Part shown: one piece after another, positions 6,375-13,648 of the stretch | How the letters are laid out: each line of letters starts with the position of its first letter | How positions within the stretch are numbered: position 1 is the first letter of the stretch | Origin: a virus | DNA: 60,010 nt | Reading direction: 5' to 3' (one strand) | Virus record (IMG/VR): IMGVR_UViG_3300017987_004445 | Location: 1 to 60,010 of that record | The notes under the pieces: generated by a model | What the model was told of the DNA's origin: nothing | What the model saw: the letters and a program-made list of their open reading frames with translations, nothing else | Database searches by the model: none | Position numbers and translations under genes: made by a program

Positions 6375-6566
6375 TTATTTCTTTTCCTTATGGCTAAAAC
6401 CAAAATTAAGGACCTGCATACAAGAGCATTCTAAACAGGCACAAACACAAATATCGCTTTGTGATTTATGATAATCGCCAGTTTCGACAGTGAACTTGCC
6501 ACCTATTTCAACTAGTTTGGCTTGGTCGGTGTTGCCGCAACCAGGGCATTTGTAATCTTGGCTCAT
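6375..6566 (-). CDS. Zinc-ribbon protein, 63 aa
   Basis: ATG at 6566 follows AGGGAAGG. Residues 7-10 (CPGC) and a C-terminal CVCAC...CSC cluster give an array of cysteines typical of rubredoxin-like or RNA-polymerase-type ribbons. The function is unknown. It is the first of three consecutive zinc-ribbon genes with overlapping or nearly touching ends. Confidence 0.65.
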   Translation of the reverse strand: MSQDYKCPGCGNTDQAKLVEIGGKFTVETGDYHKSQSDICVCACLECSCMQVLNFGFSHKEKK

Positions 6567-6593
6567 TTCTTATCCTTCCCTCTTTCCATTTCC

Positions 6594-7121
6594 TTATTGT
6601 TGTTTTTCTTCTTTTTCTTTCTTCTTTTTTTCAGTTATTTCAACACCAAGCATGAAGGCTTCTATAATTTTAATGCCTAATGCTTGGAATCGTTTTTCTT
6701 GCTCTTCTATTAAACTGATGCTATGGGGATGTCTTATTGTAGTGCTACGTCCTTTTCTGTGTTTATGAGAGATATTATTAACGATTTCTCTTGTTCGGAC
6801 CATGGAGTGTAGCCATTCAATTTGGACGATAGAGTCGAGTAAGGCATATTTAATTTCTTCGAGAGTGCTAATCTTTTTATGCCGGATTTGCGTATAAATT
6901 CTTTTAGGGCTTCGTTTGTCATCCTGTCTCCTGTATCTATGCAACAAAAAATGGTGTTTTTTGCATAACCAGATGATAACGTGGGGTTTTGAATAATCTT
7001 CGTGGTGTCCATCTATTCTTTTTGTGGCCCCACAGATAACACATCGGCGTTCCCCAATGTAATGGGTAGACGCAAAACTGTAACCTTTTTGGCGGGCTCG
7101 GTCTTTGGTGACTTTATCCAC
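6594..7121 (-). CDS. HNH-like zinc protein with long overlapping C-terminal extension
   Basis: I choose GTG at 7119-7121, which sits at the predicted transcription start of the promoter at 7129-7157 and would be leaderless. Residues 20-60 carry CVICG...DGHHEDYSKP...WLCKKHH, a zinc fold common in phages and related to HNH nucleases, but I cannot confirm a full active site. The frame stays open to 6594 (175 residues) and runs through the helix-turn-helix gene at 6734-6922 in another frame. The C-terminal part may therefore be real overprinting, or the true protein may be shorter. A start at 7235 would add a hydrophobic stretch that looks non-coding. Confidence 0.5.
   Translation of the reverse strand: MDKVTKDRARQKGYSFASTHYIGERRCVICGATKRIDGHHEDYSKPHVIIWLCKKHHFLLHRYRRQDDKRSPKRIYTQIRHKKISTLEEIKYALLDSIVQIEWLHSMVRTREIVNNISHKHRKGRSTTIRHPHSISLIEEQEKRFQALGIKIIEAFMLGVEITEKKKKEKEEKQQ
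6734..6922 (-). CDS. Small helix-turn-helix regulator, 62 aa
   Basis: ATG at 6922 follows AGGAGACAGG. The product is nearly all a helix-turn-helix: LALSKKLNMPYSTLSSKL is the recognition module, followed by YTPWSEQEKSLIISLI. It resembles small Cro/repressor-like phage proteins. It lies close to the divergent promoters at 7129-7157 and 7381-7409 and could control both. It is nested in another frame of the 6594-7121 gene. Confidence 0.7.
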   Translation of the reverse strand: MTNEALKEFIRKSGIKRLALSKKLNMPYSTLSSKLNGYTPWSEQEKSLIISLINTEKDVALQ

Positions 7122-7128
7122 AACAATT

Positions 7129-7157
7129 AATATAAACACAAACACAACAAAAGTCAA
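7129..7157 (-). promoter_or_regulatory. Leftward sigma70-type promoter at the divergence point
   Basis: On the minus strand TTGACT (7157-7152), a 17-base spacer and TATATT (7134-7129) are seen. The predicted start falls near 7122, next to the GTG at 7121, so the first transcript may have no leader. It would serve the whole leftward block. Confidence 0.7.
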
Positions 7158-7264
7158 GCGTTTTTTTATGTAAAGCCAAATACTAATTTGATATGAATTA
7201 GCACAGATTAGTATTAAAAAACCCCAATGAACCATCCTGCAGAATGCTCATCGGGGCCAGAGGA

Positions 7265-7292
7265 GGCATCCAATGTAGAGGCATTGGGTGCC
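7265..7292. promoter_or_regulatory. Long hairpin between divergent promoters
   Basis: GGCATCCAATG and CATTGGGTGCC form an 11-base stem with one G:T pair and a 6-base loop. It sits between the two divergent promoters in the gene-free stretch 7122-7433. Neither side has a T tract. It could be an operator for the nearby helix-turn-helix protein or an RNA structure. I see nothing else in this gap besides the promoters. Confidence 0.5.
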
Positions 7293-7380
7293 AAGAAGAA
7301 TAGGTGTTTAAAGCGAGTCTACTGCTCCCCTCTAAGATAACACTATATTGGGTCATGGTCAAGATAAAATACTAAATGTA

Positions 7381-7409
7381 TTGACAAATCCATTTTTTTT
7401 TAGTATGTT
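7381..7409 (+). promoter_or_regulatory. Rightward sigma70-type promoter
   Basis: TTGACA (7381-7386), 17 bases and TATGTT (7404-7409) predict a start near 7416, some 18 bases before ATG 7434. It heads the rightward operon of packaging, glycan and structural genes. Confidence 0.7.
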
Positions 7410-7433
7410 CGTATATACATCTTCTCGAAACCC

Positions 7434-7802
7434 ATGAATAAAGACGAGCGTCGGGCCACAAAAGCAGAGTTTAATCGCTACAAGGCTGAAATAGAACGCC
7501 TTATAAAAAAGCTTGGCTTTGGTGATTGGGAATACCGGGTAATATTTGAAACGCCTTCAAATCCTAACCTCCGTGCATCTTTTGAATGCAATGACGCCCA
7601 CACTTTTGCTTATTTCTATTACAACCCCCTCCAATACAAGCCCGCCGATGGCCCTGGAAGGGTTGAGAAGACGGCAAGACACGAAATAGCGCACATGATT
7701 ACATCTCGATTGGATATGCTTGCCCATACACGTTTTTGCTCTCCAGATGAGATTGCCTTAGAAATGGAAAAAATTGCCACTATTTTGCAGAATGTGTTGT
7801 AA
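7434..7802 (+). CDS. Putative zinc metallopeptidase-like protein, 122 aa
   Basis: The product has HEIAH in the context TARHEIAHMITSRL (about residues 82-95), a zincin HExxH motif, and a later E (DEIALEMEK) that could be the third ligand. The N-terminal half is helical and basic. It resembles small SprT-like or phage-encoded metallopeptidase-fold proteins. It is the first gene behind the rightward promoter and is followed by a hairpin terminator. ATG 7434 has no clear Shine-Dalgarno sequence. Its role could be in host takeover; this is inference. Confidence 0.65.
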   Translation: MNKDERRATKAEFNRYKAEIERLIKKLGFGDWEYRVIFETPSNPNLRASFECNDAHTFAYFYYNPLQYKPADGPGRVEKTARHEIAHMITSRLDMLAHTRFCSPDEIALEMEKIATILQNVL

Positions 7803-7811
7803 TATACGCAA

Positions 7812-7839
7812 TGCCTCACCGAAATTAGTGGGGCACTTT
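7812..7839 (+). terminator. Hairpin after the metallopeptidase gene
   Basis: TGCCTCAC pairs with GTGGGGCA (one G:T) around an 8-base loop, followed by CTTTA. The T tract is short, so read-through into terS is likely. Confidence 0.45.
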
Positions 7840-7915
7840 ATATAACTCTGCCTATGTACGTTGTGATTGCCTTTGGAAAAAAACGTTATGTTAGAACTAA
7901 GAAAAGGCTAATTTC

Positions 7916-8617
7916 GTGACAGAAAAACAAATGGCTTTTATAAAGCATTATGTTCTTATTCGAAATGCCACACAAGCAGCTATAAAAGCAGGTTACAAAG
8001 AGAGAAGTGCTCCCGTCACGGCGCACAGATTATTGGATAAACCGGCTGTAAAGGCTGAGATAAGCAGGCGTATGAGGTTGGCTTTGCAGAAAAGTGATGT
8101 GGGTCTTGATCGCATTGTCAATGAACTTGCTAAAATTGCTTTTTATGACATAAAAAGCCATGTGGCACACATGAATGAGCATGGTGTCACATTTAAAGAA
8201 CTTAAAGACATTGATGGTAATGCCATTGCAAGCATAAACGAGAAGCTTCACAAAGATGGGATTGTATCTGTTGAGGTAAGGACTCATAGTAAAGTTGAAG
8301 CATTAAAGGCGCTTCTTAACCATTTTGGACAGATAAAGACCCCTACTGGGGCAAATATGAATTTGAATATAAATGTTGATGGAACTAAAACACCTGAAAC
8401 CGCTGCCAGAATCATTGCTTCGTATCGACAGTTATTACAAGGAGTTGTGCCAAGTGAGCAAGATGAGGTACAAGAATCCGGAGAAGTGGAAAGCCGGGTT
8501 GAATCAGATTTACCTCAAGGAGACGCAGAGGAGGCACAGTTTACTGTTGTCGATACAGAGGAAGAGGAAGCAGAAAGCGGTTTTGGATCTGGTGAGCCAG
8601 AGAGCACATCTGATTGA
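7916..8617 (+). CDS. terS: Terminase small subunit
   Basis: The first 150 residues follow the Terminase_2 pattern: TEKQMAFIKHYVLIRNATQAAIKAGY is the N-terminal helix-turn-helix that recognises packaging DNA, then A...LL..P.V...I and a helical oligomerisation region. The last 60 residues are very acidic. GTG at 7916 is the start; a possible 21-codon leader frame (7854-7919) ends on it. The end overlaps terL by 164 bases in another frame, a tight arrangement seen in packaging modules. The product would deliver genome DNA to TerL. Confidence 0.85.
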   Translation: MTEKQMAFIKHYVLIRNATQAAIKAGYKERSAPVTAHRLLDKPAVKAEISRRMRLALQKSDVGLDRIVNELAKIAFYDIKSHVAHMNEHGVTFKELKDIDGNAIASINEKLHKDGIVSVEVRTHSKVEALKALLNHFGQIKTPTGANMNLNINVDGTKTPETAARIIASYRQLLQGVVPSEQDEVQESGEVESRVESDLPQGDAEEAQFTVVDTEEEEAESGFGSGEPESTSD

Positions 8618-10748
8618 CTGGTTATGCGACTGGTGTTGGACATATGACCCAAGAAATAGCCCCTTGGGTTTGCCTACAACGCTACCATTTGTGCCATGGC
8701 CAAAGCAGGTTGAATATCTTGATTGGATACTTGACAGATATATTATGCAGAGTAATGGGCTTGTTGAAAAGAGTAGGGATGCTGGGGCTACATGGCTTTC
8801 TGTGGTTGTTATGGTTCATGAATGGCGCTGGAGCCCAGGGTTTGCTGGAGGAATTGGGTCTAATAAACTACTCAATGTTGACCAGAAAGACAATGTTGGT
8901 AGTATATTTGCAAAAATTAGACAGCTTTTGGAATATATGCCTGTTTGGTGGCTCCCAAAAGGCTTTGACCGCAAAAAACACGATAAAATTGGGAATCTTG
9001 TGAATCCTGAGCTTGGTACAAACATCATAGGCCAAGGTGGTGACGACATAGGCCGTGGTGATCGCCGGGCAATGTATCTTGTGGATGAGGCTGCGCATCT
9101 CGAACATCCTGAGAATGTGGATGCTGCCCTGTCTCAAACAACTACATGCCAGATAGACCTTTCGACTCCCAAAGGCATGAATCATTTTGGTAAAAAACGC
9201 CATTCCGGACGGATTGAAGTATTTACATTTAATTGGCGCCAGGACCCCCGTAAGGGCGAGGAGTGGTATAGTGAGCAAAAAGCATCACTGGATGCTGTGA
9301 TTTTAGCCCAAGAAGTTGATTGTAGCTATCATGCCTCTGTAGAAGGGGTCTTTGTGGACCCCAAGCATGTCCAGGCAGCTATTAATATGCCATTGGAGGC
9401 AGAAGGGCTGAAAAGTGCTGGTTTGGATGTGGCTGAAGGGGGTAAAAATCGTAGCTCTTTAGCAATCAGAACTGGGCCAATGGTTCGGGTAAGTAATTGG
9501 AATTATGAAAATGGTGTTGATTTGAGCCATCGTGCAATTGATGAATGCAATAAAGCAGGCGTAGATTACCTGAATTATGATAAAATTGGATGTGGATTTG
9601 CTGTTCGCAGTACATTAGAGCGTACTGAAATGCCCATGGACTTTGAGTGTTATGCCGTAAATGCTGGAGATGCAGCCAGTGACCGGGTTTATACCGAATT
9701 TGGGAACAAAAAGGGTAGTGATGTATTCATTAATGCGCGAGCGGAGTGGTGGTACTTATTTGCCAGACGCTTCGAAAAGACTTATGAGCACCGAAACGGG
9801 ATACGCAAACACGATGAAAGTGAGATGATTAGTATTGAAAACGATGGCAATTTTATAGCTCAAATCTCGGGTCCGAAGAAACTGCTTACAGAACATGGAA
9901 AGATCAAATGTGAGTCAAAAGAGAGCATGTTTAAACGCGGTATTGAAAGTCCGGATATGGCGGATGGTGCTATAATGGCGTTTATTCCCCAAGATGCTGG
10001 CAAAAGGCATCTTGTAGTCAAAAAGCCCATAATGGCCCCCCTATCCGTTGATTTCGCCAATTTGAATGAGCACGTTGTCTTATATTGTAGCCAATGGGTT
10101 GACAAAAGCCTGAAAACCGCATGCCTGCTAACGCTTTGGAATGCCGTGCGCGGGCACTTGTATGTCTTCTATGAGGCCCTGTTTGAGAATCCACGACCGG
10201 AGCTGGTGACGGTGATTTTGGGCAAAGCAATAAAGAAGTTCAGCAACAGCCGATACCGAAATTTACAGGAATTTGATTGGATAGGCAATGAGCTTATGTT
10301 TAAAAAGGGCGAAAATGACCTGAAAAATGCATACAGCAGGTACAATCAAGCCATTATGCCAAATCCTTTATACAATGACTATGGCTCGGTAGCTTTGCTT
10401 TCCAGGCTGATTCAAAGAAAGGCACTGTATTTAGATGAGCGCCATTGCGTGAATTTAGCCCAAGAGCTAAATACTTGGACCATGGTTGAGAACAAGCCCG
10501 AAGCCGGATACATGTCTGCTCGGGCTTTATGTAACTTAGTGTCGATGATATACGAGACCGGACGCATGGCCAAGCCAAAGCCTCTGAAGCCCTATTCCAA
10601 GGCAAAGATGGGATTTAATAAGGCTTTTGGAGAACTTGTGAAGCAGGGCTTGGATATCTTGCCAAATGAGCAATTGGAGGAGATGTTGGAGGGAGCTGAA
10701 GAGCAGGGAAAGCCCATGGATACTGGTGATAGAATGGGGTTATGGTGA
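8454..10748 (+). CDS. terL: Terminase large subunit with extra C-terminal domain
   Basis: TerL drives DNA into the prohead and cuts it. I choose GTG 8454 because AAGGAG lies nine bases upstream; ATG 8463 is close. The ATPase shows a variant Walker A (EKSRDAGATW, about residue 105) and Walker B (YLVDEAAH, about 208). The RNase H-fold nuclease begins with GLDVAEGG (about 322) and includes DMADGAIM (about 500). A standard TerL would end near residue 520, but this one continues to 764. The extra part looks like a second, diverged TerL nuclease tail (LAQELNTWTMVE near its end) with no obvious catalytic triad, followed by a basic and then acidic linker. Confidence 0.9.
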   Translation: MSKMRYKNPEKWKAGLNQIYLKETQRRHSLLLSIQRKRKQKAVLDLVSQRAHLIDWLCDWCWTYDPRNSPLGLPTTLPFVPWPKQVEYLDWILDRYIMQSNGLVEKSRDAGATWLSVVVMVHEWRWSPGFAGGIGSNKLLNVDQKDNVGSIFAKIRQLLEYMPVWWLPKGFDRKKHDKIGNLVNPELGTNIIGQGGDDIGRGDRRAMYLVDEAAHLEHPENVDAALSQTTTCQIDLSTPKGMNHFGKKRHSGRIEVFTFNWRQDPRKGEEWYSEQKASLDAVILAQEVDCSYHASVEGVFVDPKHVQAAINMPLEAEGLKSAGLDVAEGGKNRSSLAIRTGPMVRVSNWNYENGVDLSHRAIDECNKAGVDYLNYDKIGCGFAVRSTLERTEMPMDFECYAVNAGDAASDRVYTEFGNKKGSDVFINARAEWWYLFARRFEKTYEHRNGIRKHDESEMISIENDGNFIAQISGPKKLLTEHGKIKCESKESMFKRGIESPDMADGAIMAFIPQDAGKRHLVVKKPIMAPLSVDFANLNEHVVLYCSQWVDKSLKTACLLTLWNAVRGHLYVFYEALFENPRPELVTVILGKAIKKFSNSRYRNLQEFDWIGNELMFKKGENDLKNAYSRYNQAIMPNPLYNDYGSVALLSRLIQRKALYLDERHCVNLAQELNTWTMVENKPEAGYMSARALCNLVSMIYETGRMAKPKPLKPYSKAKMGFNKAFGELVKQGLDILPNEQLEEMLEGAEEQGKPMDTGDRMGLW

Positions 10749-10933
10749 ACCAGCATAATTTCAGGATGAAGCAAGAGGAATATATTTTTGTGCATAAGGT
10801 GTTCAAACGCCACAAGATGAAGCTATCGGCCTTCATACGAGACACACTCAAAGATACGGCTGTGAAGATGGATATTGAAGATAGGATAAATGGCAATGGA
10901 AGTGAAAGAGACGGCGTACACCCCACCGCATAG
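10742..10933 (+). CDS. Small basic protein, ribbon-helix-helix-like, 63 aa
   Basis: The start overlaps the terL stop (ATGGTGA), so translation is coupled. The central part (MKLSAFIRDTLKDTAVKM) has the helix spacing of CopG/Arc ribbon-helix-helix proteins, but the first strand is not clear. It may bind DNA. Function unknown. Confidence 0.5.
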   Translation: MVNQHNFRMKQEEYIFVHKVFKRHKMKLSAFIRDTLKDTAVKMDIEDRINGNGSERDGVHPTA

Positions 10934-10991
10934 GGGGAAAACACCACCCAAGCTATACGGATTCGCTCCCGTTGATTGGTAATTGGGAGGC

Positions 10992-11014
10992 CTGTAACCC
11001 TTCTGTAACCCTTC
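10992..11014. repeat. Tandem 11-bp repeat upstream of the small-gene operon
   Basis: CTGTAACCCTTC occurs twice with an 11-base period (10992-11003 and 11003-11014), one helical turn apart. It lies in the 128-base gap before the gene at 11062. It could be an operator; nothing in the sequence names the binder. Confidence 0.35.
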
Positions 11015-11061
11015 GGGGATAGCCGGAGCGGAGGGCCTTTAAATCTGGATAAGGAGGAGTT

Positions 11062-11328
11062 ATGGCAGGTCGTTATAAGCGCACGTTTGATGGAGATGCG
11101 ATGAACATATTTGCCATACCAGTGGGAAAATATATTATTAAATATCTGCCTGAGTGTTCTCGAAAGGGCCATGACCACACGGAATTCGCGCATGAAGAGG
11201 CTATAGGAGACATGAAATACAAAATATGTGGATGCAAGACATGCGTGGAAGAGGCTTTCGCTGATTTAAGACATGGCAAGGCGGAGACGCACAATATCAT
11301 CATTCGAGAGTATAATCAGGTGGAGTAG
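11062..11328 (+). CDS. Hypothetical protein, 88 aa
   Basis: ATG 11062 follows AAGGAGG. The product begins MAGRYKRTFD, has a CGCKTC motif near residue 57 and a histidine-rich middle (GHDHTEFAHEE), so metal binding is possible. I do not recognise a family. It starts a run of six small genes that overlap or nearly touch. Confidence 0.6.
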   Translation: MAGRYKRTFDGDAMNIFAIPVGKYIIKYLPECSRKGHDHTEFAHEEAIGDMKYKICGCKTCVEEAFADLRHGKAETHNIIIREYNQVE

Positions 11329-11333
11329 GGGAT

Positions 11334-11651
11334 ATGAAGTGTCGCCAATGTGGTTTCTGCTGCCACAACGTTACCCATATATGCCCCAACTCAACCGATA
11401 GCCTTGAATGGATAAGAGCTCGGGGCTGGGAAATCATTGATCGCAATGAAACCTTTATTTTGGTACTTATCCCGTCCGTATGCCGTCAGCTCAAGGGCAA
11501 TCACTGCAAATTACACAATACAGGCAAAAAACCGTATGTGTGCCGGGTATATCCTGATGCAGCAACCATACGTGATTACATGAACAAGACGCATTTAGAT
11601 TACCGTAAAGCTTTGGGGCCGAAGTGCCCATTTAGGAAGCTGGAGATATGA
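11334..11651 (+). CDS. YkgJ-like CxxCxxCC family protein, 105 aa
   Basis: The N-terminus CRQCGFCCHN and later HCKLHNTGKKPYVCRVYP match the CxxCxxCC zinc/iron-binding family (YkgJ; also called flagellin N-methylase-like). All eight expected cysteines seem present. Members are thought to chelate metal; the biochemical role is open. The stop overlaps the next start (ATGA). Confidence 0.75.
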   Translation: MKCRQCGFCCHNVTHICPNSTDSLEWIRARGWEIIDRNETFILVLIPSVCRQLKGNHCKLHNTGKKPYVCRVYPDAATIRDYMNKTHLDYRKALGPKCPFRKLEI

Positions 11652-11959
11652 CTAAGTTTCCTCCCATTGTGGATGCTTTGAAAGCGCAATTTGGGGATAG
11701 ATTGCCTGAAATTGAAGATTTTGTGTACACAGAATCCTCTGAATATTCTAAAATAAGAGGCGTTGGGATTGTTTTCAAAAATGGTTGGCGGCTTCTGATT
11801 CAAGGGGACGTTTATGGTTTAAAGGGGATGGACTACTTATCAGAGACAAAATTATCAAATAAGGTAATAGAAGAGGTTGGAAATTTTGTCCGGATGCCAC
11901 GCATGGACAGAATATGCAGGGAGAAGGAAGCCAATAAGAAAATAGAGGTGTATGTATAA
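11648..11959 (+). CDS. Hypothetical protein, 103 aa
   Basis: The start overlaps the preceding stop by four bases (ATGA). The product is a small alpha/beta protein without motifs that I recognise; FKNGWRLLIQGDVYG looks like a beta hairpin and the C-terminal 30 residues are basic and helical. Co-translation with the YkgJ-like protein suggests a linked role. Confidence 0.6.
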   Translation: MTKFPPIVDALKAQFGDRLPEIEDFVYTESSEYSKIRGVGIVFKNGWRLLIQGDVYGLKGMDYLSETKLSNKVIEEVGNFVRMPRMDRICREKEANKKIEVYV

Positions 11960-11965
11960 AAGATC

Positions 11966-12184
11966 ATGCCAAGCATAAACAAAATTCTTAATGCAATATT
12001 CGCTAAGAAAAAAGAGGGCGAACAGGAAGTAAGGGCTGTTGAGGCTGCTAAACGGGGTCTTACTACGACACAGCAATTCTTTCTTGATCGAAAGTATGGT
12101 GGAGTTCCCCGGGCAAGCAAAGCCTCTCGCAAGCTTACGCGGAATCGTATAAGGGATGAGTTTTGGAGAAAATTTACAAAGTAG
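11966..12184 (+). CDS. Small basic protein, 72 aa
   Basis: The product is very basic (many Lys/Arg in the last 35 residues) with no cysteines or hydrophobic segment, which is compatible with nucleic-acid binding. No family recognised. It overlaps the next gene by 22 bases in a different frame. Confidence 0.5.
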   Translation: MPSINKILNAIFAKKKEGEQEVRAVEAAKRGLTTTQQFFLDRKYGGVPRASKASRKLTRNRIRDEFWRKFTK

Positions 12185-12345
12185 GCTGGTGCCCGCGTTG
12201 TGGCAATATGTGTACCCACAAGATATATACCCAAAGTTGGTCTTGTTGCACTATATGTTGTAATCATCATATGTATTGGTCGCCAAAAATGCTTGATAAG
12301 ATAAGGGAAATCCAAGATTCTATATTTAAAACTGAGGAGGAGTGA
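12163..12345 (+). CDS. Small zinc-finger protein, 60 aa
   Basis: TTG 12163 is the likely start, inside the end of the previous gene. Motifs are CPRCGNMC at residues 10-17 and CCTICC at 28-33, a dense zinc-binding pattern, followed by a short helix. Its TGA overlaps the ATG of the GroES-like gene (TGATG). Function unknown. Confidence 0.6.
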   Translation: MEKIYKVGWCPRCGNMCTHKIYTQSWSCCTICCNHHMYWSPKMLDKIREIQDSIFKTEEE

Positions 12346-12797
12346 TGTTAGAGTCTGATATGTGCTACATCCGCGTTAGTCCTTTAAGCGACCAGCTTTT
12401 GGTGAGAGTTGCGGTAATGCCGGAAACTTTAGGTGGTATTGTAATACCTGCCACCAAGAAATACGATGAATTTTTCCGCCGCGCTAAGGTGTTGGCTATT
12501 GGTCCCGATGTTAAGGATTTGAAGGTTGGGGATATGATATATCTTCCGGCTCCTGCTGGTGCTGAAGTTGAGGTTTTGGCTGCAATGCGCGATACCAAGA
12601 AAGAATATGGGGGTGCATGTTTTTTGGTTCATCGCAAGGACTTGGCAGCTAAGATCGAATTTGTAGGAAAAGAGAATCTTAATGAGTCCAATGTTGTTGT
12701 GGGCTTGAGCGACCGCAAGCAGCAAATGCTTCAGAAAGAGAAGGTGGAGCACGTGCAGGGAGCAAAGACACGACAGGCATTGAATCTTAAAAATTAG
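12345..12797 (+). CDS. GroES-like co-chaperonin
   Basis: The product (150 aa from ATG 12345, behind GAGGAGG) follows the GroES fold: SPLSDQLLVRV at the start, GGIVIPATKK (the mobile loop that contacts GroEL), VLAIGPDVKDLKVGD, and FLVHRKDLAAKI at the end of the domain. Phages such as T4 (gp31) use such proteins to adapt host GroEL for capsid folding, which is the likely role here. About 40 extra charged residues follow the domain. It lies in the packaging operon, ahead of the structural genes. Confidence 0.85.
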   Translation: MLESDMCYIRVSPLSDQLLVRVAVMPETLGGIVIPATKKYDEFFRRAKVLAIGPDVKDLKVGDMIYLPAPAGAEVEVLAAMRDTKKEYGGACFLVHRKDLAAKIEFVGKENLNESNVVVGLSDRKQQMLQKEKVEHVQGAKTRQALNLKN

Positions 12798-12805
12798 GAG
12801 TTTAC

Positions 12806-13648
12806 ATGAAGTGTTTCCACCACAACGACCTCGATGGCTACTGCTCTGGGGCCATAGTTAAATTAGCCCATCCCGAATGCGAATGTTTTGAAATAAACTA
12901 TGATATTCCTTTTCCTCATGATAAGATTGAGAAGAACGAACAGGTATTCGTGGTGGATTACAGCTTTTCAGGCAAGGGCAACGATGATTTTAACAAGCTT
13001 TTAGCTAAAACCCAGTATGTGACTTGGATTGACCACCACAAAACATCTATTGAACAGCATCCTGACAAGGCCCATTTATCAGGTATTCGAGTTGATGATA
13101 AGCCCGCTGCTTGCGAATTGTGCTGGGAACACTTCTTCCCCGGGAGTGTCGTGCCCGTGGCTGTGAAGCTTTTGGGTGACTATGACACCTGGACCTTTGC
13201 GTATGGCACCAAAACAAAGGAATTTCAGGAGGGTATGAAGGTTTTAGACCATGGCCCCGAGGCTGAGGTTTGGAAGCATATTCTGAGCACGCAGCCAACT
13301 GTCAATGAGGTTATTGCCCGAATTAGGCATGACGGCATAGTGTGTCTTGTGTACAAAGAACAGAGATCCAAGGCGCTTATGCGTGCCATATCCTTTGCCA
13401 CGGAGTTTGAAGGGTACAAGGCCATTGCCTGTAATGTGGCACTGGCAAATAGTCAGATGTTTGACAGTGTATCCGAGGATTATGATATCATGCTACCTTT
13501 TTCGTTTAACGGATACATTTACACTGTAAGTATCTACACCTTGAAGCCTGATATTGATTGCTCGGAGATAGCCAAGAAATATGGTGGCGGCGGCCACAGG
13601 CAGGCTTCTGGGTTCCAGTGTGATAAATTGCCATTTGAGAGAACATGA
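12806..13648 (+). CDS. DHH/DHHA1 family phosphoesterase
   Basis: Catalytic motifs are complete: HHNDLDGYCSGA (residues 5-16), VVDYSF, WIDHHKT, LGDYDTW and the DHHA1 signature GGGGHRQASGF near the C-terminus. The family includes oligoribonuclease NrnA and cyclic-dinucleotide phosphodiesterases. It lacks RecJ-type extra domains, so cleavage of short RNAs, pAp or signalling nucleotides is more likely than long DNA. It overlaps the first glycan gene by four bases. It could supply nucleotides or remove a defence signal; both are inference. pAp removal would fit the sulfotransferases downstream. Confidence 0.85.
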   Translation: MKCFHHNDLDGYCSGAIVKLAHPECECFEINYDIPFPHDKIEKNEQVFVVDYSFSGKGNDDFNKLLAKTQYVTWIDHHKTSIEQHPDKAHLSGIRVDDKPAACELCWEHFFPGSVVPVAVKLLGDYDTWTFAYGTKTKEFQEGMKVLDHGPEAEVWKHILSTQPTVNEVIARIRHDGIVCLVYKEQRSKALMRAISFATEFEGYKAIACNVALANSQMFDSVSEDYDIMLPFSFNGYIYTVSIYTLKPDIDCSEIAKKYGGGGHRQASGFQCDKLPFERT

